Positions 1 to 9,620 of a stretch of DNA of 64,000 nucleotides are shown in pieces. The DNA lies in NCBI RefSeq assembly GCF_028858725.1, contig NC_084761.1, positions 37,001,001 to 37,065,000 on the forward strand, in the 5' to 3' direction. The position numbers were made by a program, and so were the translations under genes. The notes below the pieces were generated by a model, which was not told the origin of the DNA, made no database searches, and saw only the letters and a list, made by a program, of their open reading frames with translations. Positions within the stretch are counted from its first letter, which is position 1. Each line of letters starts with the position of its first letter. The stretch comes from Colius striatus (taxonomy: Eukaryota; Chordata; Aves; Coliiformes; Coliidae).

Positions 1-822
1 TGCTCGCGGCGCTGCGGAGCCGGCGGTGTAGGGCTGACGGGGCCGAGCGCTCTCTGTCTCCGCTGAAACCGACAGCAAAGGGTTTCGTTTGATTTTAGTT
101 TCGGGATTAAAAAAAAAAAAAATCAAGCCTGAAGACTTAAACTCGAGCTCCTCGGCTGTGCCGTTTCCGCTGCTGTGCAAAAGTTAAGACAAGACAAGGT
201 CCTGCTCTACGTATGCCCTTTCTCCAAACGTATTTTATCGCGGCTTTGCAAATGAAACTAAAAGAATTCGGAGCAACAGGGGATATTTAGAAACAGAAGG
301 AAACACCGCCGCAGGTCGAGGATCAGCATGCTTCTGCTTTATCTAAGGTGCGCAATTAAAAGAAGATAAAATCGCAATTTCACACCAACCCTTTTCCTCA
401 AGCTGCAGGAAATAAGAGTTCCCCATAGGCACACGCAGTCGGGCATACAGGGCACAGAATAAAAATTGTTTAGGGCGATTCTGCATCGCTCTCCTCTCTG
501 TGGGACACTCTTTGGGGCGCCACATGAGATTTTTTCCTCTGCAGTCCCAGGCAATGGAAAGAGCAGCCAGTGTCGGCAGGGCTCGTTACCACCGGCTTCA
601 GATCTACATCAGCCGGTACTAGAGCAGGACGACCGGGGGCCCTGTGGAATTGACACGGTGTTCCGACGTGCAGAGGGAAAGCACCTACGAGGGTTCAAAA
701 GCAAGCGGGTGGGTTGGATCGGGCCGCACGGCGGGTCGGGTGGCAGCGGCCGCACGGAGGGCAGGCCCGGCCGGAACTAGAGTGGTTTCGCTCCCCAGAG
801 TGTTCCCGGGGCAGAGACGGTA
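1..822. other. 5' flank of NKX6-1, no gene recognised
   Basis: Mixed sequence upstream of the NKX6-1 CpG island. The first 60 bases and about 560-780 are GC-rich with frequent CpG, and 60-480 is AT-richer. Short open frames exist on both strands but none resembles a known protein or has coding-like composition. It most likely holds proximal regulatory sequence of NKX6-1, which is an inference from position. Confidence 0.5.
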
Positions 823-1320
823 CGAGGAACAGAGAGAAAGAGAAAAACAAAAAGAAAAAGAAAGAAAAGAAAGAATCAGATCAGAGAGGGACTGGGGGAT
901 GTGAGAAGAGAAGAGAAGAGAAGAGAAGAGAAGAGAAGAGAAGAGAAGAGAAGAGAAGAGAAGAGAAGAGAAGAGAAAAGCCAATAATACAATGAGATAA
1001 GGAAAAAGGGAAAAGAAAAAGAAAAATCTTGAAGAGAAAGGTGAAAAGGAAAAACACGGAAAAAGGCAAAGGAATGTAAAAATGAAATAAAGAATCAGAG
1101 GAAAAAGGTGAGGAAACGTCAGGAGCGGAAGGAAAAAGGAAGGGAAAAATAAAAAGGGAAGAAAAGGGGAAAAGAGAAAGGAAAAAGAAAGGCAAAAAGG
1201 GAAAGAAAAATGAGAGAAAAATGGAAGGAAAAATAGGAAAGAAAGAAAAAAAGGAAAGAGGAAGAAAAATGAGAGGAAAAAAGTCGAGGATAAGAGTGGA
1301 AAATGAAAGGAAAGAAAGAA
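823..1320. repeat. Purine-rich (polypurine/polypyrimidine) tract
   Basis: For about 500 bases the + strand is overwhelmingly A and G, mostly GAAA, GGAAA and AGAAG-like words with scattered T and rare C. The tract contains the perfect GAGAA microsatellite and ends at the edge of the CpG island. Long polypurine strands with mirror symmetry can adopt triplex structures and often exclude nucleosomes; that is general knowledge and is not shown here. Open frames across it, including Phe/Ser/Leu-rich ones on the minus strand, are artefacts of base composition. Confidence 0.85.
903..977. repeat. (GAGAA)15 pentanucleotide microsatellite
   Basis: Fifteen uninterrupted GAGAA units lie inside the wider purine-rich tract, about 940 bp upstream of the NKX6-1 start codon. 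A perfect array of this length is expected to vary in copy number between individuals. Confidence 0.95.
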
Positions 1321-1527
1321 GCGGTGTGCAAGGCGAGCGCGAAGTTGGCGGCGCGGCGGGCGCGGCGCGGTGGGCAGGGCCGGCCGCCGCCCCGCCCCCG
1401 GCCGCCGCCGGCCGTGCCCCCGCTAAAGGAGGCAGGGAGAGGGGCGGCGCGGCAGTGCGCCCCGAGCCGCGCCCGTAGCCCCGACAGCCGCACCGGCGGG
1501 CAGCCCGCGGGATCAGCGCCGATAGGG

Positions 1528-1584
1528 ATGCGGGGCACCGGGCAAGAGTCCAAAGTGGCGAGCGCTAACCCTGCGCCGCTGTGA
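1528..1584 (+). other. Upstream ORF 1 in presumed 5' UTR (18 codons)
   Basis: An ATG at 1528 opens an 18-codon frame ending in TGA at 1582-1584, about 330 bp before the NKX6-1 start. It matters only if transcription starts upstream of it, which is not established. Its peptide resembles nothing known to me. Confidence 0.4.
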
Positions 1585-1617
1585 ACCCCCAGCTCCTCGC
1601 GGGCGCAGATAAAGAAG

Positions 1618-1664
1618 ATATATACGTGTATCCGCACGGACCCTGCGCACATACACGTATATAT
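1618..1664. repeat. Perfect 14 bp inverted repeat (potential hairpin) upstream of NKX6-1
   Basis: The arm ATATATACGTGTAT at 1618-1631 is exactly reverse-complemented at 1651-1664, with a 19 bp GC-rich spacer. The AT-rich arms stand out against the surrounding CpG island. It lies about 250 bp before the start codon, probably in the 5' UTR or at the core promoter. It could be a stem-loop in RNA, a paired ACGT-core protein site, or a TATA-like promoter segment. Confidence 0.85.
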
Positions 1665-1726
1665 ACAGACTCGCCGACAGCAGCACCACTTTTCTTTCCG
1701 GGAGCGGCCGCCGAGGCGCAGCCCTG

Positions 1727-1777
1727 ATGCCCGGCGGGGCGGCGCGGCCGCCGCTCGCGCGCATAGCTTCTCGCTAG
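1727..1777 (+). other. Upstream ORF 2 in presumed 5' UTR (16 codons)
   Basis: An ATG at 1727 starts a 16-codon frame that stops with TAG at 1775-1777, 135 bp before the NKX6-1 start codon. It could reduce or tune initiation at the main ATG if it lies in the mRNA. Confidence 0.45.
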
Positions 1778-1800
1778 ACGCGGCGGTTCTCGCGGGCTGG

Positions 1801-1860
1801 ATGCGCGGCGCCGGTGCGGGCGGCACCCCCGGGCCGGCCGCCGGGGCCTCGAGGCGCTAG
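1801..1860 (+). other. Upstream ORF 3 in presumed 5' UTR (19 codons)
   Basis: An ATG at 1801 starts a 19-codon Gly/Ala/Arg-rich frame ending in TAG at 1858-1860. It is in a different frame from NKX6-1 and ends 52 bases before the main ATG, a short distance for reinitiation. It is the upstream ORF most likely to be in the transcript. Confidence 0.5.
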
Positions 1861-1912
1861 GGGCCGGCCGGGCCCCCCGCCCCGGCCCGGCGACGACGGC
1901 GGCGGCGCGGGG

Positions 1913-2525
1913 ATGCTGGCACTGGGGCAGATGGACGGCGCGCCCCGGCAGGGAGCCTTCCTGCTGGGCAGCCCGCCGCTGGCCGCCCTGCACAGCATGG
2001 CCGAAATGAAGGCACCTCTGTACTCCGCGTACCCTCTGCCCGCCGGGCCCGCCTCCTCCTCCTCCGCCTCCGCCTCACCCGTCTCCGCCTCGCCCTCGCC
2101 GCCGCTCGGCTCCCCCGGCCTCAAGGCACCCGCTGCCGCCACCGCTTCCGCGGGCGGGCTCTCGGCACTGGGCTCGGCCCCGCCGCAGCTGTCGGCCGCC
2201 ACTCCGCACGGCATCAACGACATCCTCAGCCGGCCCTCCATGCCCTTACCGGGCGCCGCGCTCGCCTCCGCCTCGCCCTCCACCTCCTCGGCGGCACCCG
2301 CCGGGCTGCTGGCCGGGCTACCCCGCTTCGGCAGCCTCAGCCCCCCGCCGCCGCCGCCGCCGCCCGCCCTCTACTTCAGCCCCGGTGCCGCTGCCGCAGC
2401 CGCCGCCGTGGCTGCCGGCCGCTACCCCAAGCCACTGGCCGAGCTGCCCGGCCGGACGCCCATCTTCTGGCCGGGAGTGATGCAGAGCCCGCCCTGGAGG
2501 GACGCCCGCCTCGCCTGCACCCCCC
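1913..2525 (+). CDS. NKX6-1: NKX6-1 coding exon 1
   Basis: Encodes residues 1-204 and the first base of codon 205. It holds the Groucho-binding eh1/TN motif, the low-complexity Ser, Pro and Ala stretches and the NK6 signature that precedes the homeodomain. The donor is GTGAGT at 2526, directly after the codons for Cys-Thr-Pro. The open frame continues to 2953, but the residues after Pro204 lose all NKX6 similarity, so the exon ends here. Confidence 0.95.
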
Positions 2526-4750
2526 GTGAGTACCGGACACCGCAGGGCAGCAGGGGGGAGGCGGGCCCGGGGAGCCTCGCCGGGAGTTCGCTCCTGGTGC
2601 TGGTAGGCCCCTGCGCCCCAGCATCGCGACGAGTATCTCCCACGCCCAGCCACCCTCGAGCCCGCCCATGGCCGAGAGAACTGGCCTCGCTTTCGTTTGG
2701 TTTTTGGTTTCCTAAGTTTGTGTTGGTTTATCCCTGTCCCTCGGTCTGCGCGAAACCCTTTAAAATGTCGTTTATTGCCAGCGAAAAGAGGAACCCACTC
2801 GGGGGAGGGCGACCGCGCTGCCATCTGCTTTTGCCAGCTCTGCTAGGGACTCTCGGGATCGGGACTGATTTTAGGGCCGCGCACAAACTTTCCCTGAGCA
2901 GCACGTGCCCCTTACCGCCTGCCTGCACCGGCTGCAGCTTTTCTAGAAAATGATATTGTTTGTCTACTCAGATCTTCGATACTTAAAGGGAAAATAATCT
3001 GGGGGAGCCAGGAAGTTAGAGCCGCCGCGTTGTCCAGGCAGCAGTTTTGTTTCAGACATCCCCTCCCCGTCTCCCGTGGTCCCCTGAGAACGAAGTACTT
3101 TCCCAAAATCCGTAGATTAACGTGTCTCTGTCCGTGCCTTCCCTTTCTCTCCCCCCTCCCCGCCAGATCAAGGCTCAATTTTGCTGGATAAGGACGGAAA
3201 GAGAAAACATACCCGACCCACTTTTTCTGGCCAGCAGATTTTCGCCCTGGAAAAGACTTTCGAGCAGACGAAATACCTGGCGGGCCCTGAGCGAGCCCGG
3301 CTGGCCTATTCGCTGGGGATGACGGAGAGCCAAGTCAAGGTGAGAGGAGTGACTCAGTCACGGAGCGGTGCGGGGCCGGGGGACAGCAAAGCGACGGGCT
3401 CCGACCAGGGAACAAGGGGACCCTGCCGTTGAAACCGGGCCTGCCTTGGGCAGATGGGGCTGCTGCGGGCTGGAGCGGGTGACCCCACGGACACATGGCA
3501 AGGGCTTCCCCGGCAGCTACCGGCAATTCGCCTTTCATTTCCTCACTGATGGGGCTGAGAAGGGTGTTTTAAAGCATATCTTATTTTAAAACTACCAAAT
3601 AAAAAACAATTAAAAACCCAAAAGTCCCCACAAAAAAACCCCCAACAAAACAACAAATACCTAAGCAAAAGGCCTGAACGCCACGGGGGGGGGGGGCAGT
3701 GCTAGGAAAGTGGGGGCATGGGGGGTGGAGTGGGGGTGTCAAGGTCCGCATCCTATATAAACCAGCCTTTCAGCTCCAGCCGTGCTCTGCGGCCCTGGGC
3801 TGCCAGGCAGAGACTACTCAGCTCTCTCGCCCTGTCCCACCCGGAACTCTCCGGTTTAGACTCAGAGCTGTAGGCAAAGCAGAGTTGCGAGGAGTTGGGA
3901 GACCGGGCTGAGCCCTCCCATGGGGACATTGGAGGAGGTGTTTGCTCCGCGGGTGCAAGGAGACGAGGCGGGTGCTCAGCCAGAGGGGCCCCTCAGCGGC
4001 TTTGAAGCTGATCTAGAGACCCTCCTTTGTCACTGCAAATATGTCCCAATGGCTGCGAATAAATTATTGCAGCCTCTACGGTGAAAATAACCGCCTCCTC
4101 TGGCAGCGCCCTGACACAGAATAAATGCAACTGGGTGTCTGGGGAAAGATTCAGCCCAAAACGGTTTTTCCCCCCAACCATGCCCCGAGCATAGGACAGA
4201 GAGCGCCGGGGGCCCTGCGCGGGCCCCGGGGGGGAGGGGCCGGGGGTCTGTTAGCCAGCACTGCGCGAGACCGGCGCGGGGATGTGTGGCTGGTGTTGTG
4301 AAGAGCACCGTGCCGCCGGGCTTGGTTGCTTTTCGTTGACGGGGAAAATAGTCTGCTGGCCGGCGAAGCCGGGAGTGAGCACTGACACGAGGAGGCGTAG
4401 GGCAGTGGGGCGTGGGCGGCCCGACCCGACTGCGGCGGCGTGGGGCGAGCAACTGCGGGTGGCGGTAATGGTGGTGGTGACAGTGGTGGCGGGGACAGGT
4501 CTGGTTCCAGAACCGACGGACCAAGTGGCGAAAGAAGCACGCGGCGGAGATGGCGACGGCGAAGAAGAAGCAGGACTCGGAGACGGAGCGGCTGAAAGGT
4601 GCCTCGGAGAACGAGGAGGAAGACGACGACTACAATAAGCCCCTGGACCCTAATTCGGACGATGAGAAGATTACACAGCTGCTAAAGAAACACAAGCCGG
4701 GGGGCGGCGGGCTACTGCTGCACCCTCCCGAGGGGGAGGCCTCCGCCTAG
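1913..4750 (+). CDS. NKX6-1: NKX6-1 homeobox transcription factor (three exons, join 1913-2525, 3167-3339, 4499-4750)
   Basis: Spliced coding sequence of 1038 bp for 345 residues. NKX6-1 is a nuclear NK-class homeodomain factor, mainly a repressor, that patterns ventral neural-tube progenitors and is needed for pancreatic beta-cell formation and identity. Visible parts, in order: a conserved N-terminus around residues 11-35; an eh1/TN Groucho-binding motif with the core HGINDILSR at 99-107; a Pro run at 144-151 and an Ala run at 159-165; the NK6 signature at 181-200; the homeodomain at 217-276 with recognition-helix residues W264, F265, N267 and R269; and an acidic tail from about 298 to 318. 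It is a little shorter than the roughly 367-residue human protein because the Ser and Ala runs are shorter. The ATG at 1913 gives the family N-terminus (MLALGQMDG, near human MLAVGAMEG) and has G at -3. The splice junctions keep the frame and join family-conserved residues. NKX6-2 is unlikely because the N-terminal and C-terminal regions are NKX6-1-like. Confidence 0.97.
2526..3166 (+). other. NKX6-1 intron 1 (641 bp, phase 1)
   Basis: It begins GTGAGT and ends in a strong acceptor: a C/T-rich tract at about 3139-3162 followed by CAG at 3164-3166. It splits codon 205 (His). No other gene is apparent inside it. Confidence 0.95.
3167..3339 (+). CDS. NKX6-1: NKX6-1 coding exon 2 (homeodomain positions 1-46)
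   Basis: Completes His205 and encodes through Lys262, giving the N-terminal arm, helices 1 and 2 and the start of helix 3 of the homeodomain. The exon ends at a codon boundary (phase 0), followed by GTGAGA at 3340. The encoded stretch matches the human protein as I remember it. Confidence 0.96.
3340..4498 (+). other. NKX6-1 intron 2 (1159 bp, phase 0)
   Basis: It starts GTGAGA and ends with ACAG at 4495-4498, breaking the homeodomain between positions 46 and 47. The last roughly 110 bases are G-rich with no polypyrimidine tract, which is unusual; a CTGAC branch-point-like word lies near 4382. The intron also has an A-rich stretch (about 3588-3670), a run of 11 G near 3685, and a TATATAAA word at 3754-3761. 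Confidence 0.9.
3754..3761 (+). promoter_or_regulatory. TATA-box-like word inside intron 2
   Basis: TATATAAA sits in otherwise GC-rich intronic DNA, with GC-rich sequence downstream at the usual spacing for a start site. It could mark an alternative promoter for a transcript lacking the first two coding exons, but chance occurrence is as likely. Confidence 0.2.
4499..4750 (+). CDS. NKX6-1: NKX6-1 coding exon 3 (homeodomain end and acidic tail)
   Basis: Encodes residues 263-345, from VWFQNRR of the recognition helix through the basic end of the homeodomain, the acidic region (SENEEEDDD, then NSDDE) and the ITQLLKKHK segment. The end is GGGG-LLLH followed by a short species-specific tail. The stop is TAG at 4748-4750. 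The acceptor is set by reading frame and homology: only an exon starting at GTC in 4499-4501 restores the invariant Val-Trp-Phe. Confidence 0.96.
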   Translation, partial: VWFQNRRTKWRKKHAAEMATAKKKQDSETERLKGASENEEEDDDYNKPLDPNSDDEKITQLLKKHKPGGGGLLLHPPEGEASA

Positions 4751-4990
4751 CGCGTTCCGCCCGCCGCCGCTTTCGGAGATGTACAGATCTATTTTTCTAG
4801 ACTCTAGGCGCCCGGGAGGAGGAGAAGCCGGAGAGTGAGAAGAGAGGACTGCGGCGGAGCGGGCCCCTGGCATGGGGACACCGCGTTATTGTAGGGTGGC
4901 GGGCGGCGGGGGCTGCCCCTGGGCCCGGTTCTGCTCCCGACGGTGAGGTGGCGGCCTGTTGCCGGCTCTTTGTAAATAAACCGTGAGTCA
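4751..4990 (+). other. NKX6-1 proximal 3' UTR
   Basis: GC-rich sequence after the stop codon leading to an AATAAA at 4975-4980. It is taken as the minimal 3' UTR by position and signal. AT-rich sequence beyond it, with further ATTAAA signals, may belong to a longer UTR isoform. Confidence 0.6.
4975..4980 (+). terminator. Poly(A) signal AATAAA of NKX6-1
   Basis: The first canonical poly(A) hexamer after the stop codon, about 225 bases downstream, inside TTTGTAAATAAACC. ATTAAA variants at 5554-5559 and 5673-5678 are possible distal signals. Confidence 0.65.
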
Positions 4991-5700
4991 CCGCAGCCAT
5001 AGGCGTTCCTTACTGTGAATATTTAAAATGTAAAATACCTTATTTTTTTTGTACAGAGGGGGCTGGAGGCGCCCCTCCCCGTCCCCTGTCTCCACTCCCG
5101 CCGCCTCCTGCTCCCCACCGCTGGGCAGCACCGAGGGCACGCCGAGAGCCCTGAGACGGCCGACATCGGGGCCGCCGAAGAGAACAACGGCCGCGGCTGC
5201 CACCAGCCCCTCCCTCGGCCGAAACTGCAGCGGCCCGCGCCCTATTTATTAGGATTTTTTCAAACACTTTCCGTTACGGTCGTCGTGCTAGAGGGAGTGA
5301 GGGAGAGGGTGAAAGGATGGTATTTGCTTTCACTTACACCGTTTTCGATCAACCATGTTGAAAAAAGTAGTCGGTGGGAAGTCACAACCACTTTAAGTCC
5401 AAATATAAAATTCATTTAGTTGCTGTAATTGAATTTAACGTGTGTTTTCTTTTGTATCATACGGAATACTCTAGAATGTAAATTGTTTGGGTTTTTTTTA
5501 AGCTAATAACGATGATATATCGTGATATAGCATCTTAACAGTTATTAATTTATATTAAAGATAATTCGGTTTGTAAAGAGAAGAAAAGCCCTTTGCAAGA
5601 CCAGTTAAATGTAATGCACTTTCTGTTTTAAAAAAAAAGGAAAAAACAACAAAACAAAACAACGATAAATCTATTAAACCAGTTTAAAGACGTCTGCTGC
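4991..5700 (+). other. Possible extended 3' UTR of NKX6-1
   Basis: After a GC-rich patch (about 5060-5240) the sequence becomes AU-rich with T and A runs, ATTAAA at 5554 and 5673, and an A-rich stretch around 5628-5660. The look is that of a vertebrate distal 3' UTR, but no transcript evidence is available. Confidence 0.35.
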
Positions 5701-8700
5701 CTTCACTAAAGGGTACAGATAATCTGATCTCTCCAGAGATTAAATAATGAAACCACGGTACAGGATGAAGAGAAAAAAAAGAAGATATAATTTTCATGAT
5801 CTTTTTTTAATCTCAGTAGTAGGGTTTGGGGGTTTTGGGTTTTTTTCTTATTATTATTATTTGTTTGTTTTGCCCTGTTTTGTTTTTTAACGATGTAAAT
5901 TGACAACTTTTTTCTTTGTGGGGGGGGCGCTGAAGACGGAGACAAGTAAAATAAGCGGCGGCTTGTTTGGGGTCAGGGCTGGCGGCTCCTGCCCGCGCCG
6001 GTCCCCCCGGGAGCGGGCAGGCAGTTTCCTCCCACTCGGTCCCTGGAACGGTTCTTCTCAGACTAAATTAGGTTGTATTAACTTTTTAAGCGGCGAGCTA
6101 CACAAGCTGTTATCGAGTGCAGAGTGTTATCACTATTATGGGGCAAACCCCCCTGCTTTCCGAGAAGAAAACGGTGAATAAAATAATAGCCCGGCTAAGG
6201 GTCTGGAGTAAATAGCTAAACTCAATACCGAAGCAACTGGTTTATATTGAAACTCATTATCTAGATGCCATCATTTCCATATTTAAACAGACCAGAAACA
6301 ATCGCACTTTTTTTTTTTCCTTCCCCCCCCGCCCCACTGCAAACAGAAGCTCTGACATGAGGGAGAAAGGGGACAGCTAATCTGGGGGAAATAAATAAAT
6401 ATATAAACTAGTACTCTTCCCTGAATTTATGAATCCTTTTCTACCCGGGGAGGGTGGCGGGGTGGAACGGAACAGGGGTTTATCCCGCTTTCGGCTTAGA
6501 CAATGCCGAGGCCGGGAGGAGGGAGCGAGCCCCTGTGCTGTGCGTCCTCCTCGGTGAGGCTACCCGAACTCTCCCGGTCCGGGGTGACGGGGACTGCTCA
6601 TCACCCCCTCACCTCGCCCAAATCTTTCCCGACGCGTTGTAAAGCCAGGAAGGGAAAAGCTGAGAGGATTCCAGAATGTCAACTCGACCCTGCCGTTACG
6701 ATTTGTCCGATTTTGTCACGAGAAAGAAATAAAAATATCACCGAGGCGGAGACGAGTCGCCGCGGGCTTCAGCCCGACCAGAGGCAGTGCAGCCTGGCCG
6801 GAGGTCGTGGCCGGGGGTCCCCGCCGGGCTGGGGCCATCCGCAGCTGCTCCGCCGCCCCCGCTCCCGCCTCCCGGCCGGTACCGGCACTATCCCATGTTT
6901 CCCCGGGCTGCCGCCAGCACTCCCCGTGCCTGCGCACCCCATCCCATTTTCCAGTTGACTGCAGAAGCTTTCCAGTTAATTTACTTCTGCCCAGAGACCT
7001 AGCTGGCCACCGGTTGGAGTTGGCACTGTCCAAGTGGAACCACGGGGAGAAAAAGAAAGGCCAAAAAAAAAAAAAAAAAAACCAAACCAAAAAAGAAGAA
7101 AAAAACCCACCCCAGCTCTGATCGCTTGGTTAGGCTGGTTTTGTCTGGGGCTCTGGAGAAAAGAGCAGGTTATTCACATGAGCTCACTGCCCTCTCTCCC
7201 GCTTTTCGGGGCAGGTTTTGGAAACCAAATCCGGCTCGGTCGAAAGACGCAGCTTCCCTCTTCACCAAGAGAGGACTTTTTGGAAGGAGGTCCAATAACG
7301 AACTTCGGGATTGCTGCCACGGACATCGCGGCTAACAATTAGGAGACGAAATGTCAGCAGGCTTCACCGGGCGTGTAGCCCTCTCCCCCCGCCCCCTTCC
7401 CATGCATGGGGCCCAGTCGAGATCAGATGTAGTTTCAGTTCAACCTTTCAAATAGGCAAGAGTTTGTTGCGTGACGGTATAAACTCATGGGTAACGACAT
7501 TTAAAAAGTTCCGCACAATCGGGTCTGTAGGGATAGGCGGGACAGCAGAGAGGTTCCCTGGCAGCCGCCCGACCCTCAGGCCCCGGCCAAAATCTCCGCG
7601 GGGAGTAAGCGGCCGCTCATATGCGTGGGGAGCGACGGGCAGTCCCTGGCTAAGCGGTGATAGACCACTGCGGTCTGATCCCGACAACTTCCTTCACAAC
7701 CAGCTTTTGGGTTTCATTTCTTGCTGCAACAGAGTCCTTGTGTTTGAACCCCGCTCCCTTCCGTGTGCGTTTGTGGGATTTACCGGCTCAGGGGCTGCTC
7801 TTTCTGAGTTTACCCTGACTCGGTCCTTGCCATGTGCCTTCTCTGGGGCACAGGAGGTACCGTGGGAGAAAATCCTGCGGTTATGCAATCACAGGGTGCC
7901 GAAAGCAGCTGCTTTTCCAACTCGGCTGCCTTGGCGAGCTGCTTGGCTACGGGAACTCGTTGCAGTCCCGCTCCAGCCTCGACGAGCATTATCGAGGGGA
8001 TGAAACTTTTTTTTTTTCCTCACAGAAGCGGACCAGACTCAAGTCCCTGCTCAGCAACAGCCGGCGGCACCGCTGAGGAGGCGGGAGGGATTCGGGGAGA
8101 GATGGAGGGAGAGGGAGAGAGGAGGCACGGGAAGGAAAATAAGACCGAGGTTCGGCCCAGTCGCATGTAGCCCTCTCCTGGCTGACAGCTGCTGCCCGCG
8201 GGAGACATGCATATGGATGCGGGACATATGGAGTGGGACAGGCTCCTCACCGCCGTGCCACAAGGTCTCGAGGCCGGCAGCCTAGACTTCGCGGGGTAGA
8301 AAGGAAAGGCTCTCCCACACGCGGCAACGGAGTGGTCGCTCGCCTATCGGGCCATGTGTGTGGGGATCCCAGTTCGTCCGCCACTGTAACCCAGTCACTG
8401 ATAGGCCTTACACCAGCGCTATCACAACCCTGAGGCTTTCGAACTCTTCTTTTCCGGAAGCAAGCCCCGCACAGGGACCCCAACGTGGGCAGTAGGGGAG
8501 GCACTATTCGTATGCCAGTCGGGACAGCCGCACCATTTCAGCGAGTGCTGACCCTTCCCACCCTTCCTCTCACGCGTGTTCAGTTTTCTTTTTGAGTTCC
8601 TGAAATCTCGTTACCACTTTTCAGGGATATTAATTTGCAATGTTTCCCATATCAAGCACACGTCGTTTTGGCCCCCTTTCTCCATCCATTTGCCACTGTG

Positions 8701-9380
8701 ATGTCGTTTCGTGAAAGACTTTCGTAATATCCCTGCTAAGTGGCCCAGGGCTTTGCTTTCTGCACTCTTTCCCCTGGGACATCAGTCGTCTCGTAATCCC
8801 AGAGAATTTGGGGATTAAAATGCAGATAGTGGGTTTGCACCTTCCGGCCATCCCTCCCCCCAGCTCGCTGCCCGTACCAACGCCATCGGGAGCGAGAAAG
8901 GGAGGCGAGAGCGAGCGATCCCGCGTTCAGAGCTGGCGTCACCGCACGCAAATTAAAAAGTCAGATGCACTGCTCCTTCCTAATTGCAGCTCCGCGTTTA
9001 CCTTCTGCACCGAGAGGTATTTTCCAGAGACGTATTTCTGGCAGCCTTTACCAGCTGTCTCGAACAGTGGTTACAAATCTCTGAGGGGAATGAAAACATC
9101 TGCCGGGGAGAAGGAGGCGGCGGCTGCCGCAGGGACCGGCCGGCACATCGCACCGCACCCGCATCCGCACCGCACCCGCACCCGTACAGCACCCGCACCG
9201 CACTTGCCGGGCACCCTGCAGCAAAAAACCATGATTTATAAAAGCGAAGTTATTTATACCAGAAGAACTCCGGCAGACAGCCCCGCATCTCCGGGGGTTT
9301 CAGCCCTGTCTAGAGGGGCCAGCGGGCTACGGGGAGCGACGAGCGCTGGCCCTGCGGCAATAATCCGCTGCCACACGCCC
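5701..9380. other. CpG-rich 3' flank of NKX6-1, no gene recognised
   Basis: Sequence with frequent CpG that alternates GC-rich patches (about 5930-6060, 6440-6960, 7550-8300) with AT-rich ones. It includes an A run of about 19 near 7062. Long open frames here, such as 7311-8003, follow from high GC and show no known domain. A short GCACCG/GCACCC tandem lies at about 9148-9205. Confidence 0.5.
9148..9205. repeat. GC-rich hexamer-like tandem repeat
   Basis: Imperfect tandem copies of GCACCC and GCACCG follow one another for about 60 bases in the CpG-rich NKX6-1 flank. The array is short and degenerate. Confidence 0.7.
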
Positions 9381-9389
9381 AAGTGCATC

Positions 9390-9620
9390 CCTGTAATAAC
9401 GTCCTCGATCATTTATTAGAAGTCGTGTCAAGCGAGCCTATATAATTCATCTTTATGCAAATACATCAATGTTAAGCCATTAGTGTATTGCTCGTTTTTT
9501 TTATTAAAGTGCATTCTTTTTAATTCAGCTCAGTAAAATACGAGCCCTATTGCTCAAGAATTATAGCAACTATTAGAGTAACATATGAGCAACATGCACT
9601 CAGAAAATAAAAATCAACAG
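9390..9620. promoter_or_regulatory. Candidate conserved non-coding element A (homeodomain-core rich)
   Basis: An AT-rich block within CpG-rich DNA with many ATTA/TAAT cores (for example ATTTATTAGAAG and TTTTTAATTCAG) and an octamer-like ATGCAAAT at about 9455. There are no repeats or coding signals. The composition resembles known developmental enhancers near homeobox genes; conservation has not been tested. Confidence 0.35.

Larger units (their letters stand above)
1320..2660. promoter_or_regulatory. CpG island over NKX6-1 5' UTR and exon 1
   Basis: Base composition changes abruptly at about 1320 from purine-rich to very GC-rich DNA with dense CpG, and this continues through exon 1 into intron 1. 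The position, immediately upstream of and across the first coding exon, fits the promoter-associated CpG island of a developmental homeobox gene. No canonical TATA box with an obvious initiator could be assigned, so the exact transcription start is unknown. Confidence 0.8.

Noticed and set aside
1119..1826. 235-codon minus-strand frame
   Set aside because: It is the complement of the purine-rich tract and CpG island. Its Phe/Ser/Leu-rich then Arg/Ala/Pro-rich composition mirrors the base content and matches no protein family.
1814..2953. Long open frame continuing past exon 1 of NKX6-1 and starting at a GTG upstream of it
   Set aside because: NKX6 similarity begins at the ATG at 1913 and ends at the GTGAGT donor at 2526. 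The rest is 5' UTR and intron kept open by high GC.
7311..8003. 230-codon plus-strand frame
   Set aside because: It lies in CpG-rich DNA where stop codons are rare by composition. No domain, signal peptide or supporting splice structure was seen.
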